A stretch of 64,000 bases of DNA from assembly GCF_900107015.1 (NCBI RefSeq), contig NZ_FNOI01000001.1, forward strand, positions 870,501 through 934,500, in the 5' to 3' direction. Below the pieces are notes generated by a model. It saw only the letters and a program-made list of their open reading frames with translations, did no database searches and was not told the origin of the DNA. Both the position numbers and the translations under genes were made by a program. Source of the stretch: Litoreibacter albidus. Its GTDB lineage: Bacteria; Pseudomonadota; Alphaproteobacteria; Rhodobacterales; Rhodobacteraceae. Each line of letters opens with the position of its first letter. The stretch's first letter is position 1. Below are positions 45,281 to 55,820 of this stretch, piece by piece.

Positions 45281-46449
45281 TCACCGTCGCCGAGGCGCTC
45301 GCGGCGGTCTTGGAGCTTGGCGCGCCGTTGGAGCAGGAGTTCGTGCCCCTCGGGGAAGCAGACGGTCGCGTTCTGGCCAGTGATGTGGCCGCCACGCGCA
45401 ATCAGCCGCCGTTCTCGGCCTCCGCGATGGACGGCTATGCGGTGGCAAGCACTGACGTTTCTGAAGGCGACAGGTTCAAAGTGATCGGCGAGGCCGCAGC
45501 CGGTCACCGCTTCACCGGTGCTGTTAGCGTGGGCGAGGCCGTGCGCATCTTTACCGGCGCGCCCCTGCCCGAAGGTGCCACGCGGGTCATCATTCAAGAA
45601 GACGTCCTGCGCCAAGGAAGCACCATCACCCTGCGTGGCAATTTGGACGAAGGGCTCCACATCCGGCCAGCGGGCGGTGACTTTGCCGTGGGCGATATCA
45701 TAGCCGCGCCGCGCAGGCTCGGGCCATCGGATGTGGCACTGCTCGCGTCGATGAATATCGCGCAGGTACCGGTTCGCCGCCAGCCCGTGGTCGCGATCGT
45801 CGCTACGGGGGACGAGTTGGTTCAGGCCGGCGAAGTGCCGCGCGATGACCAGATCATCGCCTCCAACTCGCTGGGGCTCGCGGCTATGTTTCGCCGTGCA
45901 GGCGCTATCTCGCGGGTGCTGCCCATCGCCAAGGACACGCCCACATCCTTGAAAATGGCGCTTTCACTGGCGGAGGGCGCAGACCTGTTGGTCACCATCG
46001 GCGGCGCATCCGTGGGTGACCATGATATAGTGGCGGACGTTGCCGAAACGCTGGGGCTGGAACGGCAGTTCTACAAGGTCGCGATGCGTCCGGGTAAGCC
46101 GCTTATGGCAGGTCGGATCGGCAAGATGGCGATGATCGGATTGCCCGGCAATCCGGTGTCGTCCATGGTGTGCGGCGAAATCTTCGTGCGCCCCCTTCTC
46201 GACCGTTTCCTTGGCCTGCCCGCGTCTGCGCGCAGGCGCACGTCCATGCCCCTGAGCAAACCGCTCCCTGCGAACGCAGGTCGCGAACACTACATGCGTG
46301 CGGTGGGTGCGAACGGTGCAGTTGCCGCCTTTGACCGGCAGGACAGCGCGCTGCTTACTGTTCTGTCCCAAGCGAACGCATTGATCGTACGCCCGCCAAA
46401 CGACCCCGCGCGCAACGTCGGAGACATGGTCGAGGTCATCACGCTGTAA
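45277..46449 (+). CDS. moeA: Molybdopterin molybdenumtransferase MoeA
   Basis: 390 residues from the ATG at 45277, which overlaps the moaC stop (ATGA). It has the MoeA order: an N-terminal domain with [31 protein letters not shown], the MPT-binding core [12 protein letters not shown] and [12 protein letters not shown], and a C-terminal domain with [11 protein letters not shown]. It inserts molybdenum into adenylylated molybdopterin. With moaC it forms the cofactor pair at the end of trpGDC. Confidence 0.95.
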   Translation: MITVAEALAAVLELGAPLEQEFVPLGEADGRVLASDVAATRNQPPFSASAMDGYAVASTDVSEGDRFKVIGEAAAGHRFTGAVSVGEAVRIFTGAPLPEGATRVIIQEDVLRQGSTITLRGNLDEGLHIRPAGGDFAVGDIIAAPRRLGPSDVALLASMNIAQVPVRRQPVVAIVATGDELVQAGEVPRDDQIIASNSLGLAAMFRRAGAISRVLPIAKDTPTSLKMALSLAEGADLLVTIGGASVGDHDIVADVAETLGLERQFYKVAMRPGKPLMAGRIGKMAMIGLPGNPVSSMVCGEIFVRPLLDRFLGLPASARRRTSMPLSKPLPANAGREHYMRAVGANGAVAAFDRQDSALLTVLSQANALIVRPPNDPARNVGDMVEVITL

Positions 46450-46452
46450 ACG

Positions 46453-46481
46453 TTGACACAAACGAAGAACAGCAGTAGAAC
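46453..46481 (+). promoter_or_regulatory. lexA promoter with SOS box
   Basis: TTGACA (46453-46458) and TAGAAC (46476-46481) are -35 and -10 elements 17 bases apart. An alphaproteobacterial SOS box GAAC-N7-GAAC (46467-46481) overlaps the -10. A third GAAC follows at 46488. LexA bound here would block its own promoter. Confidence 0.85.
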
Positions 46482-46532
46482 ATCTGAGAACGTAACGCGA
46501 ATAACGCGGGACCATCAGGGAGATCTGCGCCG

Positions 46533-47219
46533 ATGCTGACAAAGAAACAGCTGGACCTTTTGAAATTCATTCATGGCCGTATTCAACGTGATGGCGTGCC
46601 ACCATCGTTCGACGAAATGAAGGACGCGCTAGATTTGCGGTCCAAGTCAGGCATCCACCGATTGATCACGGCTTTGGAAGAACGCGGCTTCATCCAGCGC
46701 TTGGCCCACAAGGCGCGCGCGCTTGAAATCGTGAAGCTGCCCGACGCCATGGAAAGCGGTGGCTTCAAGCCGCGCGTGATCGAAGGCGACCGTCCTGCGG
46801 CCAACCCGAAAGCCATGCCGCTGGAAGGTGTGCATGCGCTGGAACTCCCCGTGATGGGGCGTATCGCGGCGGGTACCCCGATTGAAGCTATCAGCGAAGT
46901 GTCACACCACGTCGCGGTGCCGGGATCCATGTTGGCGGGCAGCGGGCACCACTACGCGCTAGAGGTAAAAGGCGACTCGATGATCGAGGCTGGCATCAAC
47001 GACGGCGACGTTGTGGTGATCCGCGAACAGATCACAGCCAACAACGGCGATATCGTGGTGGCCTTGGTCGAGGACCAAGAGGCAACCTTGAAACGCTTTC
47101 GCCGCCACGGCTCCTCCATCGCGCTGGAGCCTGCAAACTCCGCCTATGAAACACGCGTTTTGCCGGACGATAAAGTCAAAGTGCAGGGCCGCTTGGTCGG
47201 GTTGATCCGCTCCTACTGA
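46533..47219 (+). CDS. lexA: LexA repressor
   Basis: 228 residues. A winged helix-turn-helix ([41 protein letters not shown]) is followed by the cleavage site Ala-Gly in [12 protein letters not shown] and the S24-type protease domain with the catalytic serine in [11 protein letters not shown] and lysine in [18 protein letters not shown]. It represses SOS genes until RecA-stimulated self-cleavage. The SOS box upstream shows autoregulation. Its end overlaps the convergent comEC by seven bases. Confidence 0.97.
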   Translation: MLTKKQLDLLKFIHGRIQRDGVPPSFDEMKDALDLRSKSGIHRLITALEERGFIQRLAHKARALEIVKLPDAMESGGFKPRVIEGDRPAANPKAMPLEGVHALELPVMGRIAAGTPIEAISEVSHHVAVPGSMLAGSGHHYALEVKGDSMIEAGINDGDVVVIREQITANNGDIVVALVEDQEATLKRFRRHGSSIALEPANSAYETRVLPDDKVKVQGRLVGLIRSY

Positions 47220-49327
47220 CGCCTGCTTTTAGACGCCTTAACCCACAGCCGGTTGCCTTGTCGCGACCGGCTGTTTTCATATCTAAGTCCGGCGTCGGTT
47301 CGGTAGATTGCCACCGCCCCGCCCTCACGGAAGTCAGGCACCGCCCAACCTTGGCACCCCTCAGGCAACGTGTCGTCAAACCGTGGTAACACCACAATGT
47401 CGGCTGCGGGGCAGATCTCTGACACGTCGTAGGTTTCGGGGTTGGTCGCGTTGAACAGCAGGCGCTTTGTACCCAAAGACACCGTAACAGAGTTGGGTGA
47501 AAATCCTGACCGTGCAGCGGCGTCGGCCTGATCCGATATATCCCCGTCGTTCTCCAGCCATACTCTTGCGGAAAACCCGTCGCCTTTGGGCTTGTTCAAC
47601 CCACGCACGTCATCTTGCATGACGCCGATCAATCGCCCCGTTTCCGATATCAGCACCACCGGACGCACTGCGCCGTGCCACATCAGCAGCGCTACAAGCA
47701 GTGGCAGCGTTCCTAGAAGTCGCCCCCACCCTTGCCACAAACACAAGATTAACCCGCCAAACGTGACCAGTGGCAAAACCCACGGTCCGGGGGCGACAAT
47801 GGCGCGGGTGCTGCCGTCTAACCCCGCCACAAACGACGCGACCCACAAAATCCACGCGAGACCTTGCTCCATTACCCACAGGCCCGCGCCCTCCAGCCCC
47901 AGCGGTGTCAGGCACGCCGCAAGCAATGCGCCCGGCATCACCACAAGCCCCATAACCGGCACTGACATCAAGTTCGCCAGCAACCCGTATTGTGCGACTT
48001 GGTTGAAATGCGCCGCCCCATAAGGCGCCGTCGCCGCCCCCGCGATAAACGACGACAACAGCAACGCCGCAGGGCCCGACAGCCACTTGGGCAACTTCAA
48101 GAACATCGCGCGGTCGCGCACGATGGCAAACACAGCGACAAGCGCCGTGGTTGCGGCAAAGGACATCTGAAAGCCCGGTCCGACCAAGGCCTCCGGCGAT
48201 AGGATCAAGACCAATAGCGCCGCAATCGCCACCGCCCGTAGCGAGAGGGCCGGACGCTCAACACAAATCGCCAAGAGCATCACGGACACCATGATGAACG
48301 CCCGCTGTGTCGCAACGTTCGCACCTGACACGCCGAGGTAGATCACGGCGGCAGTCAAGGCCGCAAGGGCCGCGATTTTTCGGATCGGATAGCGCAAAGA
48401 CACCCGCCCACTGATGCTGAGCAACAAGCGGACCACCCCGAACACCGCCCCCGTTAGCAATCCCATGTGCAGGCCAGAGATAGCCAACAAATGTGCGAGG
48501 TTCGACGCCCGCAAAGTTTCCAGCAGTGTCGGGTCCAGACCAGCCCGATCTCCCGTGATGATCGCAGCGGCGAACGGGCCTTCGGCGGCAGACATCCGCG
48601 CCTTGACGGCGTACGAGAGCGCCAAACGAAACGTGTAGAGGCGCAAGCGCCATCCCGAACTTTCTGCGGGGGCCGCCCGCAGCACGGGGGTGCGCGTGTA
48701 GCCCAAAGCGCCCAACTGTTGAAACCACAAATGGCGCTGAAAGTCGAAACCGCCAGGCTCCACCGGTCCGGCGGGTGGGCCAAGGTGGCCTGTCGTCATC
48801 ACCACGTCCCCCGGCGCAAAGGTGATCCCCAAATCCGGCCCGTGCAAAGACACACGCACCTTGCGCGGCGTCGCTGCTGGCGGGACGCGGGCCAACGCCA
48901 CGCGGTCCAGCGTCAGGCGCGGCTTTTCGGACGCGGATTTGTCGATGGCGATGATCCGCCCCTCCACAGGGCCATAGTAACGGTAGGACAGGACGGGGGC
49001 TGCAACGCTATGTGTGCGGTAGCTGGCGACGGAGGCGCCCGCGATTATCAATGTCATGGCCCAAAGCGCCACAAGCACCCCCCGCCAGCGCCACCAACCG
49101 AAAACCCCGCTGACCATCCATAAGAAAAGCAGCCCGAGTGCAGGGGCCGCGAAATGCCCAGGTTCAGGCTCAAACAATACGGAAAAATAGAGCCCCAGGC
49201 CCGTTGCGAAACACACGGGCGTCCACGGGAACCAATGCCCGCTCTGCGCGCTGAGCCCCCCTGCGATAGCCGCGAAAAACGTCGCGTGAAAGGATGGCTT
49301 ACGTGCGTGAGCTGCCCTTGTCTCCAT
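47213..49327 (-). CDS. comEC: ComEC/Rec2-type DNA uptake channel, without metallo-beta-lactamase domain
   Basis: 704 residues. An N-terminal DUF4131 region with helices is followed by the Competence domain ([57 protein letters not shown]) and then more helices. The C-terminal 150 residues do not show the HxHxDH metallo-beta-lactamase motif found in the long ComEC proteins, so nuclease activity is not expected from this chain. It forms the inner-membrane channel for transforming DNA. It is divergent from gltX and meets lexA tail to tail. Confidence 0.9.
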   Translation of the reverse strand: METRAAHARKPSFHATFFAAIAGGLSAQSGHWFPWTPVCFATGLGLYFSVLFEPEPGHFAAPALGLLFLWMVSGVFGWWRWRGVLVALWAMTLIIAGASVASYRTHSVAAPVLSYRYYGPVEGRIIAIDKSASEKPRLTLDRVALARVPPAATPRKVRVSLHGPDLGITFAPGDVVMTTGHLGPPAGPVEPGGFDFQRHLWFQQLGALGYTRTPVLRAAPAESSGWRLRLYTFRLALSYAVKARMSAAEGPFAAAIITGDRAGLDPTLLETLRASNLAHLLAISGLHMGLLTGAVFGVVRLLLSISGRVSLRYPIRKIAALAALTAAVIYLGVSGANVATQRAFIMVSVMLLAICVERPALSLRAVAIAALLVLILSPEALVGPGFQMSFAATTALVAVFAIVRDRAMFLKLPKWLSGPAALLLSSFIAGAATAPYGAAHFNQVAQYGLLANLMSVPVMGLVVMPGALLAACLTPLGLEGAGLWVMEQGLAWILWVASFVAGLDGSTRAIVAPGPWVLPLVTFGGLILCLWQGWGRLLGTLPLLVALLMWHGAVRPVVLISETGRLIGVMQDDVRGLNKPKGDGFSARVWLENDGDISDQADAAARSGFSPNSVTVSLGTKRLLFNATNPETYDVSEICPAADIVVLPRFDDTLPEGCQGWAVPDFREGGAVAIYRTDAGLRYENSRSRQGNRLWVKASKSRRQ

Positions 49328-49430
49328 CGGTGCGATTGCCTAAACCTGAGCGCGAACGGGTCAGCCTGAACGGCTTGACCTCATGGGGCAGATCCTGCCC
49401 GAACATGTTTTCCAAAAGGTTAATCGCGCT

Positions 49431-50837
49431 ATGACCAGCTCCCCCGTCGTCACCCGCTTCGCCCCTTCCCCAACCGGTTACCTGCATATTGGCGGCGCGC
49501 GCACCGCGCTTTTCAACTGGCTTTATGCCAGAAGCCAAGGCGGCAAGTTCCTGCTGCGCATTGAAGACACGGACCGCGCGCGCTCCACCCCCGAAGCTAC
49601 GCAAGCGATTTTGGACGGGCTGACGTGGCTGGGCTTGGACTGGGACGGCGACGCGGTTAGCCAGTTTGAGAGCGCGGACCGACACGCGGCAGTCGCCCAT
49701 GAGATGCTGGCCAGCGGCGCGGCCTACAAATGCTTCGCGACACAAGACGAGATCGAGGCCTTCCGCGAGGCCGCACGGGCCGAAGGCCGCTCCACCCTCT
49801 TCCGCTCCCCTTGGCGCGATGTGCCCGAGGCAGAGCACCCCGACCTGCCATTTGTCGTCCGCATCAAAGCCCCGCAAAACGGTGCTGTGACGATCAAGGA
49901 CAAAGTCCAAGGGGACGTCACATGGCAGGCCGATACGCTGGACGATATGGTGTTGCTGCGCTCCGACGGGAGCCCCGTTTATATGCTGGCGGTGGTGGTC
50001 GACGATCACGATATGGGTGTCACCCATGTTATTCGCGGCGATGACCACTTGGGCAACACCGCGCGCCAATCCATGATTTACAACGCCATGGGCTGGGACC
50101 TCCCGACCTTTGCGCATATCCCGCTGATCCACGGGCCGGACGGCAAGAAGCTCTCCAAACGTCACGGCGCGCTTGGCGTCATGGAATACGCGGCGATGGG
50201 CTACACCCCCGCAGGCATGCGCAACTATCTGGCGCGTCTCGGCTGGAGCCACGGCGATGATGAGGTGTTCACCACCGAGCAAGCATTGGAATGGTTCGGC
50301 TTCGACGGCATGGGAAAAGCGCCCGCCCGCCTCGACTTTAAGAAAATGGAAAACATTAACCGTCATCAGATCGGCATGAGTGATGCCGATACCATGCTGC
50401 ACGATGTGCAAAGCTACCTTGCTGCAACTGGTGAGCCTGCGTTGAGTGACGACAAGGCGAAGGCCTTCGTCGATGCGTTCGCAGCACTTGATGTGGCCGA
50501 TAAAACGGTTGGCGCTTTAATCGAAAAGTTCGCGTTTGTGCTAGACGAGCCGCCGTTTACACACGACGAAAAAGCGGAAAAGTTACTCGATCCGGTATCC
50601 CGTGGTATACTGAAGCAATTGACGCCGCAGCTGCAAACTGTTAGCTGGGAACGCGAGGCGCTGGAGCACTCCATTATGGGGTTCGCCGAGGCGCATGATC
50701 TCAAATTCGGGAAACTTGCAGGCCCCCTTCGGGTCGCGCTTTCGGGCCGCGCAACATCCCCGAGCGTCTTTGACATGATGATGGTCATTGGGCGTGATGA
50801 GACGCTTGAAAGGCTGGCAGCTGTCGCTGCTGAATGA
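49431..50837 (+). CDS. gltX: Glutamyl-tRNA synthetase
   Basis: 468 residues from the ATG at 49431; the frame is open to 49383. Class I synthetase with the HIGH-type motif [18 protein letters not shown] near residue 10, the KMSKS-type motif [10 protein letters not shown] near residue 242, and the anticodon-binding C-terminal half. It charges tRNA-Glu (and in many alphaproteobacteria tRNA-Gln). Monocistronic as far as can be seen; gltA follows after 113 bases. Confidence 0.96.
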   Translation: MTSSPVVTRFAPSPTGYLHIGGARTALFNWLYARSQGGKFLLRIEDTDRARSTPEATQAILDGLTWLGLDWDGDAVSQFESADRHAAVAHEMLASGAAYKCFATQDEIEAFREAARAEGRSTLFRSPWRDVPEAEHPDLPFVVRIKAPQNGAVTIKDKVQGDVTWQADTLDDMVLLRSDGSPVYMLAVVVDDHDMGVTHVIRGDDHLGNTARQSMIYNAMGWDLPTFAHIPLIHGPDGKKLSKRHGALGVMEYAAMGYTPAGMRNYLARLGWSHGDDEVFTTEQALEWFGFDGMGKAPARLDFKKMENINRHQIGMSDADTMLHDVQSYLAATGEPALSDDKAKAFVDAFAALDVADKTVGALIEKFAFVLDEPPFTHDEKAEKLLDPVSRGILKQLTPQLQTVSWEREALEHSIMGFAEAHDLKFGKLAGPLRVALSGRATSPSVFDMMMVIGRDETLERLAAVAAE

Positions 50838-50950
50838 CCCCACGCCGCTGGCCGGACGGGATACTAAAAAATAAACCAGCGTGGCGGTAAACGCCATGTA
50901 TAACAGGGGGTTGCGACCGCGTTACCTCCGGACACACGAAAGGTGATTGC

Positions 50951-52240
50951 ATGTCTGATAAATTCGCACGACTGATAATTGGCGACAAGGAAATCGAGCT
51001 CCCAATTCACACCCCGACCGCGGGGCCCGATGTGCTCGACATCACCAAACTCTACGCCCAAGGGGATGTGTTCACCTACGACCCCGGCTTCACCTCCACG
51101 GCGGCGTGCGACAGCACCATTACGTTTATCGATGGCGAAAAAGGCGAATTGCTGCACCGCGGCTACCCGATCGACCAATTGGCTGAAAAGTCCCATTTTC
51201 TAGAGGTTTGCTACCTGCTGCTCTACGGTGAACTGCCGTCCGCAACAGAGCTGGAAGACTTCGAAGCGCGCGTGACCAACCACACCATGGTTCACGAGCA
51301 GATGCACAACTTCTTCCGTGGCTTCCGCCGTGACGCACACCCGATGGCGACCCTAGTGGGCGTTGTGGGCGCCATGTCCGCGTTCTACCACGACAGCACC
51401 GACATTAACGACGAATGGCAGCGCGAAGTGGCCGCCATCCGCCTGATCGCCAAACTGCCAACCATTGCAGCCATGGCGTTCAAATACTCCATCGGCCAGC
51501 CGTTCGTTTACCCGCGCAACGACTTGGATTACGCGGCGAACTTCTTGCACATGTGCTTCTCGGTCCCCGCCGAGAAATACGAAGTGGACCCGATCCTTGC
51601 ACGCGCAATGGACCGTATCTTCACCTTGCATGCGGACCACGAGCAAAACGCGTCGACTTCGACCGTGCGCCTCGCGTCTTCCTCCGGTGCGAACCCGTTC
51701 GCGTGTATCGCCGCTGGCATCGCTTGCCTGTGGGGTCCTGCGCACGGCGGTGCGAACCAAGCGTGCTTGGAGATGCTCAAGGAAATCGGCACTGTTGACC
51801 GCATTCCGGAGTTCATCGCGCGGGCGAAAGACAAGAACGACAGCTACCGCCTGATGGGCTTCGGCCACCGCGTCTACAAAAACTTCGACCCGCGTGCGAC
51901 TGTGATGAAGCAGTCCGCCGACGAAGTTCTGGAGCTGCTGGGCGTCGAAGATAACCCGCTGCTGCAAGTCGCGATGGAGCTGGAAAAGCAGGCCTTGGCC
52001 GATCCATATTTCGCAGAGAAAAAGCTGTTCCCGAACGTCGATTTCTACTCGGGCATCATCTTGGAAGCGATGGGCTTCCCGACATCTATGTTCACACCGA
52101 TCTTCGCGCTCGCGCGGACCGTCGGCTGGATTTCGCAGTGGAAAGAGCAGATCTCCGATCCGAACCTAAAAATCGGACGTCCGCGTCAGCTCTACAAGGG
52201 CGAGACATCCCGCGATTACGTGGACATCGAGAAGCGCTAA
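50951..52240 (+). CDS. gltA: Citrate synthase
   Basis: 429 residues of the type II (hexameric, NADH-sensitive) citrate synthase family. Visible are the N-terminal small beta region ([15 protein letters not shown]), [67 protein letters not shown] with the catalytic histidine, and [15 protein letters not shown]. It condenses oxaloacetate with acetyl-CoA. A GAAAGGTG site precedes the ATG, and a bidirectional terminator follows. Confidence 0.97.
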   Translation: MSDKFARLIIGDKEIELPIHTPTAGPDVLDITKLYAQGDVFTYDPGFTSTAACDSTITFIDGEKGELLHRGYPIDQLAEKSHFLEVCYLLLYGELPSATELEDFEARVTNHTMVHEQMHNFFRGFRRDAHPMATLVGVVGAMSAFYHDSTDINDEWQREVAAIRLIAKLPTIAAMAFKYSIGQPFVYPRNDLDYAANFLHMCFSVPAEKYEVDPILARAMDRIFTLHADHEQNASTSTVRLASSSGANPFACIAAGIACLWGPAHGGANQACLEMLKEIGTVDRIPEFIARAKDKNDSYRLMGFGHRVYKNFDPRATVMKQSADEVLELLGVEDNPLLQVAMELEKQALADPYFAEKKLFPNVDFYSGIILEAMGFPTSMFTPIFALARTVGWISQWKEQISDPNLKIGRPRQLYKGETSRDYVDIEKR

Positions 52241-52242
52241 TA

Positions 52243-52272
52243 AAAAAGGCCACCTTCGCGGGTGGCCTTTTT
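52243..52272. terminator. Bidirectional terminator between gltA and the enoyl-CoA hydratase
   Basis: AAAAAGGCCACC / GGTGGCCTTTTT with a six-base loop. A-run before and T-run after the stem allow it to work for both convergent genes. Confidence 0.9.
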
Positions 52273-52295
52273 CTTTTGTGCGAAGGAATGCGCGT

Positions 52296-53072
52296 CTAGC
52301 GCCCCTCAAAATTCGCAGCCCGCTTGTCGAGGAACGCAAGCACCCCCTCGCGGAAATCATGGGTCTTGCCGCATTCACCTTGTAGCTTGGCTTCCAGCAG
52401 AAGTTGCTTTTCCAGATCATTGTCGAAGCTGGAGCGGATAATCTTTTTGACCCGCGCGTAGGCCTCTGTCGGGCCGTTCGCCAAATGGGCGGCGCGGTCG
52501 CGCCAATGCTGTGCAAAATCCTCATCCGCCACGGCTTCCCAGATCATGCCGGATGCGCTGGCTTCCTCTGCCGTCAACGGCTCCGCGAACAAGGCTGCGC
52601 CCATGGCCTTCGCCATCCCGATCTGGCGCGGCAGAAAGTAGCTGCCGCCCGCATCGGGGATAAGGCCGATCCGCGTGAACGCCTGCAAGAACACGGCGGA
52701 TCTCGTGGCGATCACCACGTCTGCTGCCAAGGCCAAGTTGGCCCCTGCCCCCGCTGCCGGACCGTTCACCGCCGATATCGTGGGGATGGCACAGTTATAA
52801 ATCGCCATCAACATGGGCACGTATTCGTCCCGCAACGTGCGCTCCAAGTCAGTCGCCGCAACGGTCGCCCTGTCGCCCAAGTCCTGACCGGAGCAAAACG
52901 CACGCCCCTTGCCTGTGAGCACCAGCACCCGCGCGGAATGCTCCGCCGCTTTCACCGCGTGCAAAATCTCCGCGCGCATTTGGGTGTTTAAAGCGTTCAT
53001 CACGGCATCGCGGGTAAACTCGATGACCGCCACATTATCAGCAACGGTCAGTCGCAGGGTTTCATATTGCAT
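52296..53072 (-). CDS. Enoyl-CoA hydratase/isomerase, PaaG-like
   Basis: 258 residues from the ATG at 53072, with a GGAGAG site eight bases upstream. Crotonase fold: GRAFCSGQDLGDR, forming the oxyanion hole, AVNGPAAGAGANLALAADVVIA, FTRIGLIPDAGGSYFLPR with the catalytic aspartate region, and a C-terminal tail that forms the trimer. The GQDL and PDAGG signatures fit PaaG, the epoxyphenylacetyl-CoA isomerase of phenylacetate breakdown, but no other paa genes are nearby, so the substrate is unproven. Confidence 0.85.
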   Translation of the reverse strand: MQYETLRLTVADNVAVIEFTRDAVMNALNTQMRAEILHAVKAAEHSARVLVLTGKGRAFCSGQDLGDRATVAATDLERTLRDEYVPMLMAIYNCAIPTISAVNGPAAGAGANLALAADVVIATRSAVFLQAFTRIGLIPDAGGSYFLPRQIGMAKAMGAALFAEPLTAEEASASGMIWEAVADEDFAQHWRDRAAHLANGPTEAYARVKKIIRSSFDNDLEKQLLLEAKLQGECGKTHDFREGVLAFLDKRAANFEGR

Positions 53073-53153
53073 TTGGCTCTCCAGATCAGATGTTGAGCGC
53101 ACGATAGCGAACTGATCCGTTTAGAAAAGCGAAACGCGTCGTCATGCGCCGAT

Positions 53154-53618
53154 TTATCCGCCGCGCTGCGCCCGCCATGCCTCCAGCGCAGGATTGCTTG
53201 ATGGTTTTGGCCGCCTTAGCGCACGGGATGGCGCACGTTTGTAATGCAACTCCCGCGCGCCGAAATAGAAGCTGACGATGGCGCCAAGCAACCACCACAG
53301 CGGTTCGGGCACATAGGCCAACCCGCGCATACGATCCGAAAAGCCGTAGGGATCAACCATCGCGTAGATGAACAGCCCTAAAGTCCCAAGCGCCAGCATC
53401 GGGCGCGGCAAGCGGTTCAACCCGTTCATCAGGCGATCGAACCGTCCAACACCGCCATATTGGAACTCTGCGCCGTGTTGCGTTAGAGCGGCCGAAAACG
53501 CTTCATGACCCAGCTCCATCTGGCGCGTGGCGTTCGGGCGAAAGACTTCTGCGACATCAACCGCCGCATCCGCCGCGTCTTTCACGCCCGCCCCGAGAAC
53601 CCTTGATATCAACCCCAT
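53154..53618 (-). CDS. Holin-like membrane protein of a gene-transfer-agent-type lysis cassette
   Basis: 154 residues. Two membrane helices lie near residues 72-90 (PRPMLALGTLGLFIYAMV) and 103-122 (EPLWWLLGAIVSFYFGARE), with a charged C terminus. The length and pattern fit the 3TM holin family. Its ATG overlaps the last bases of the muramidase gene (10-base overlap). In Rhodobacter capsulatus a two-gene cassette outside the main GTA cluster (rcc00555 endolysin, rcc00556 holin) releases the particles, and this pair has the same make-up and order. Confidence 0.8.
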   Translation of the reverse strand: MGLISRVLGAGVKDAADAAVDVAEVFRPNATRQMELGHEAFSAALTQHGAEFQYGGVGRFDRLMNGLNRLPRPMLALGTLGLFIYAMVDPYGFSDRMRGLAYVPEPLWWLLGAIVSFYFGARELHYKRAPSRALRRPKPSSNPALEAWRAQRGG

Positions 53619-54220
53619 GCGGACACCCGCTTGCGGTGATCCGCCGCTGACAGGTGGTAGTGGCGCGACATGAAGTCTTCGGCTCGTTTGATCCAGCCGC
53701 CCTTACCCCCGTCGCGGCGCCGCGCGTATTTGCGGGAGGCGGGCCGACGGTCAGCCAGTGCGTAATAATAGTCGCGCCGCGCAATGGCATATGCATCTGC
53801 CATATGGTCGGGCGCGTCGCGACATGCGGCGTAGCTGAATTTGATCGTGTGCGGTCCGATACGCCCATCAACCGCGACGTCATAGCCCATGGAATTCAGC
53901 AGCCGTTGCAGAATTTTGATGGCATTGCGCCCTGCGTTGACATGCATGTCGAACACGCTGGCTTGCAAAAGTTCCGGCAGTTGGTCGATGCGCGGCGCAC
54001 GCAGGTAGTGGGTGATGAAAATGTCGACGGCTTGGGCCTCGGACAAGGCTTTGACGTCGGCGATCGACACCTCGCCGTCCCCCGTCACGTCCAGCCCCAA
54101 CCGGCGCAAGGTGTGCAGTGTGACGCCGTAATTCGTGGGCCCCCCGGGGTCGTCGGGATCATTCACATAACCGCCTTCGCGGCGCACTATGTCTTGGGCG
54201 ATTTCTTGAACAGTTTGCAT
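53609..54220 (-). CDS. GH108 N-acetylmuramidase (endolysin)
   Basis: 203 residues. The N terminus carries the GH108 motif REGGYVNDPDDPGGPTNYGVT with the catalytic glutamate at about residue 15, followed by HYLRAPRIDQLPELLQASVFDMHVNAG and a peptidoglycan-binding-like C-terminal part (VDGRIGPHTI, ADAYAIARRDYYYALADRRP). It cleaves the glycan strand and has no signal peptide, so it needs the overlapping holin to reach the wall. GGAGG stands seven bases before the ATG. Likely lysis enzyme of a gene transfer agent; alternatively a remnant prophage cassette. Confidence 0.85.
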   Translation of the reverse strand: MQTVQEIAQDIVRREGGYVNDPDDPGGPTNYGVTLHTLRRLGLDVTGDGEVSIADVKALSEAQAVDIFITHYLRAPRIDQLPELLQASVFDMHVNAGRNAIKILQRLLNSMGYDVAVDGRIGPHTIKFSYAACRDAPDHMADAYAIARRDYYYALADRRPASRKYARRRDGGKGGWIKRAEDFMSRHYHLSAADHRKRVSAWG

Positions 54221-54278
54221 CTTGGGCCTCCGCTAAAACGCGAGGCCGAAGATGATCCAAAGGGGGTTAACGCAGCCT

Positions 54279-54725
54279 TTAGCTACCGTCCGCCTCTTGG
54301 TAAACGCCTTGCTCTTTCAACGCGTCGATGACCTCTTTCGGCATGTAGGTTTCGTCGTGTTTCGCAAGAATTTCAGAGGCTTGAAAGACACCTTGAATGT
54401 AGCGACCGGTGCCGACCATGCCTTGGCCTTCCTCGAACAAGTCCGGCAAGATGCCCTTGTATGCGACCGAGACAACCGCGTTGCCATCGGTCACATTAAA
54501 GGTGATCTCTTCGGCCTCATTGACCTTTAGGCTACCTTCCTCGACCAGCCCACCGATACGGAACGTCTCCGTCTCGCTTGGTGGTGCTTCGGCCACTTGC
54601 GTCGGGGAGCGGAAAAAGTTGATCCCGTCCCGCAAGGCATACCCAATCAAGGCCGTCGACACGATCAACGCAACCACCGCGACGGCGATAACCTGAATAC
54701 GGCGTTGCTTCTTGAGACCCTTCAT
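54279..54725 (-). CDS. ccmE: Cytochrome c maturation heme chaperone CcmE
   Basis: 148 residues. One N-terminal membrane anchor (IQVIAVAVVALIVSTALIGYAL) precedes the OB-fold domain, with FRIGGLVEEGSLKV, VAYKGILPDLFEEGQGMVGTG and the heme-binding motif AKHDETYMP, in which the histidine bonds heme covalently. It carries heme from CcmCD to CcmF in the periplasm. Other ccm genes are not in the window. It follows argC by 12 bases on the same strand. Confidence 0.95.
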   Translation of the reverse strand: MKGLKKQRRIQVIAVAVVALIVSTALIGYALRDGINFFRSPTQVAEAPPSETETFRIGGLVEEGSLKVNEAEEITFNVTDGNAVVSVAYKGILPDLFEEGQGMVGTGRYIQGVFQASEILAKHDETYMPKEVIDALKEQGVYQEADGS

Positions 54726-54737
54726 GGCGAAGTTCCT

Positions 54738-55766
54738 TTACGGAAAGAGCGGGGCCATCATCAGACCCTCGGTTTCATCTAGACCTAGCATCAGATTGGC
54801 GTTCTGCAATGCCTGCCCTGATGAGCCTTTCGTGAGGTTATCCAGCGACGCAATAACGATGGCACGCCCCTCAATGCGGTCATCGGTGACGCCGATATGC
54901 ACGAAGTTGGAGCCGCGCGTGTCATGGGTCGAGCCTGCCTGCCCGAACGGCAACACCTCGATGAACGGCTCGCCGCTGTAGGCCTCCGCCAAAGTGGCGT
55001 GGATTTCCGCAGCGTTGCCCTTCACGTAGCAAGTCGCCAGAATACCGCGGTTCATGGGAACCAGATGCGGGGTAAACTGAACCTTAACAGGGCGTCCGGC
55101 GATGGCCGAAAACTCCTGATCGAACTCCCCCAAATGCCGGTGCGTACCACCGATCGCGTAGGCGTTCGCACCCTCCGACAGTTCCGCGTGCAAGAGGTTT
55201 TCCTTCAAGGACCGCCCTGCACCGGACACGCCAACTTTCAGGTCAAGGATGATGTCGTCCAGATCAATGACGCCTGCCTCGATCAACGGGCGCAGCGCAA
55301 ATTGCCCCGTTGCCGCATTGCACCCCGTTCCCGCGACCAAGCGCGCGTTGGCGATATCTTCGCGGTAGAACTCGGTCAGGCCGTAAACTGCCTCTTTCTG
55401 GATTTCGAGCTCAGAGTGATCGTTGCCATACCACTTTTTATAAGCGTCGGCGTCGCGCAGACGGAAGTCGGCGGACAGGTCCACGATCTTCATCGTCATG
55501 GGCAATTTCGCAATCACCTCTTGCGAGGTTTTATGCGGCAAAGCGCAGAAACACAGGTCGATCTCCGTGAAATCAATTTCGTCGATCGTGACCAGCGTTG
55601 GCAGGTCCAAGTGGCGCAGATGCGGGAAAACTTCGGCCATTTCCATGCCCGCTTTGCGGTCCGCAGAAAGCGCAGCAATGGTGATTGACGGGTGGGTCGA
55701 TATCAACCGGACAAGTTCCGCGCCGGTGTACCCGGACGCACCTAGAATGGCGATTTTGTGGGTCAT
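54738..55766 (-). CDS. argC: N-acetyl-gamma-glutamyl-phosphate reductase
   Basis: 342 residues from the ATG at 55766, with GGAG six bases before it. Family marks are the nucleotide-binding [19 protein letters not shown], the catalytic cysteine in [16 protein letters not shown], the region GVSGAGRSL, and the histidine in [18 protein letters not shown]. It performs the third step of arginine synthesis. ccmE lies 12 bases downstream and murI ends upstream, all on the minus strand. Confidence 0.96.
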   Translation of the reverse strand: MTHKIAILGASGYTGAELVRLISTHPSITIAALSADRKAGMEMAEVFPHLRHLDLPTLVTIDEIDFTEIDLCFCALPHKTSQEVIAKLPMTMKIVDLSADFRLRDADAYKKWYGNDHSELEIQKEAVYGLTEFYREDIANARLVAGTGCNAATGQFALRPLIEAGVIDLDDIILDLKVGVSGAGRSLKENLLHAELSEGANAYAIGGTHRHLGEFDQEFSAIAGRPVKVQFTPHLVPMNRGILATCYVKGNAAEIHATLAEAYSGEPFIEVLPFGQAGSTHDTRGSNFVHIGVTDDRIEGRAIVIASLDNLTKGSSGQALQNANLMLGLDETEGLMMAPLFP

Positions 55767-55820
55767 GAGAGACTCCATATGATTTAATAGGTGTTTAGTA
55801 GAAAGATGGTCGCGCGGCAA

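Noticed and set aside
46482-46491. Second full SOS box at the third GAAC
   Set aside because: The spacing is six bases, not seven, so it does not fit the consensus; kept only as a possible half-site.
53154-54220. Prophage region
   Set aside because: Only holin and muramidase genes are present; no capsid, integrase or attachment repeats, and the flanks are ordinary housekeeping genes.
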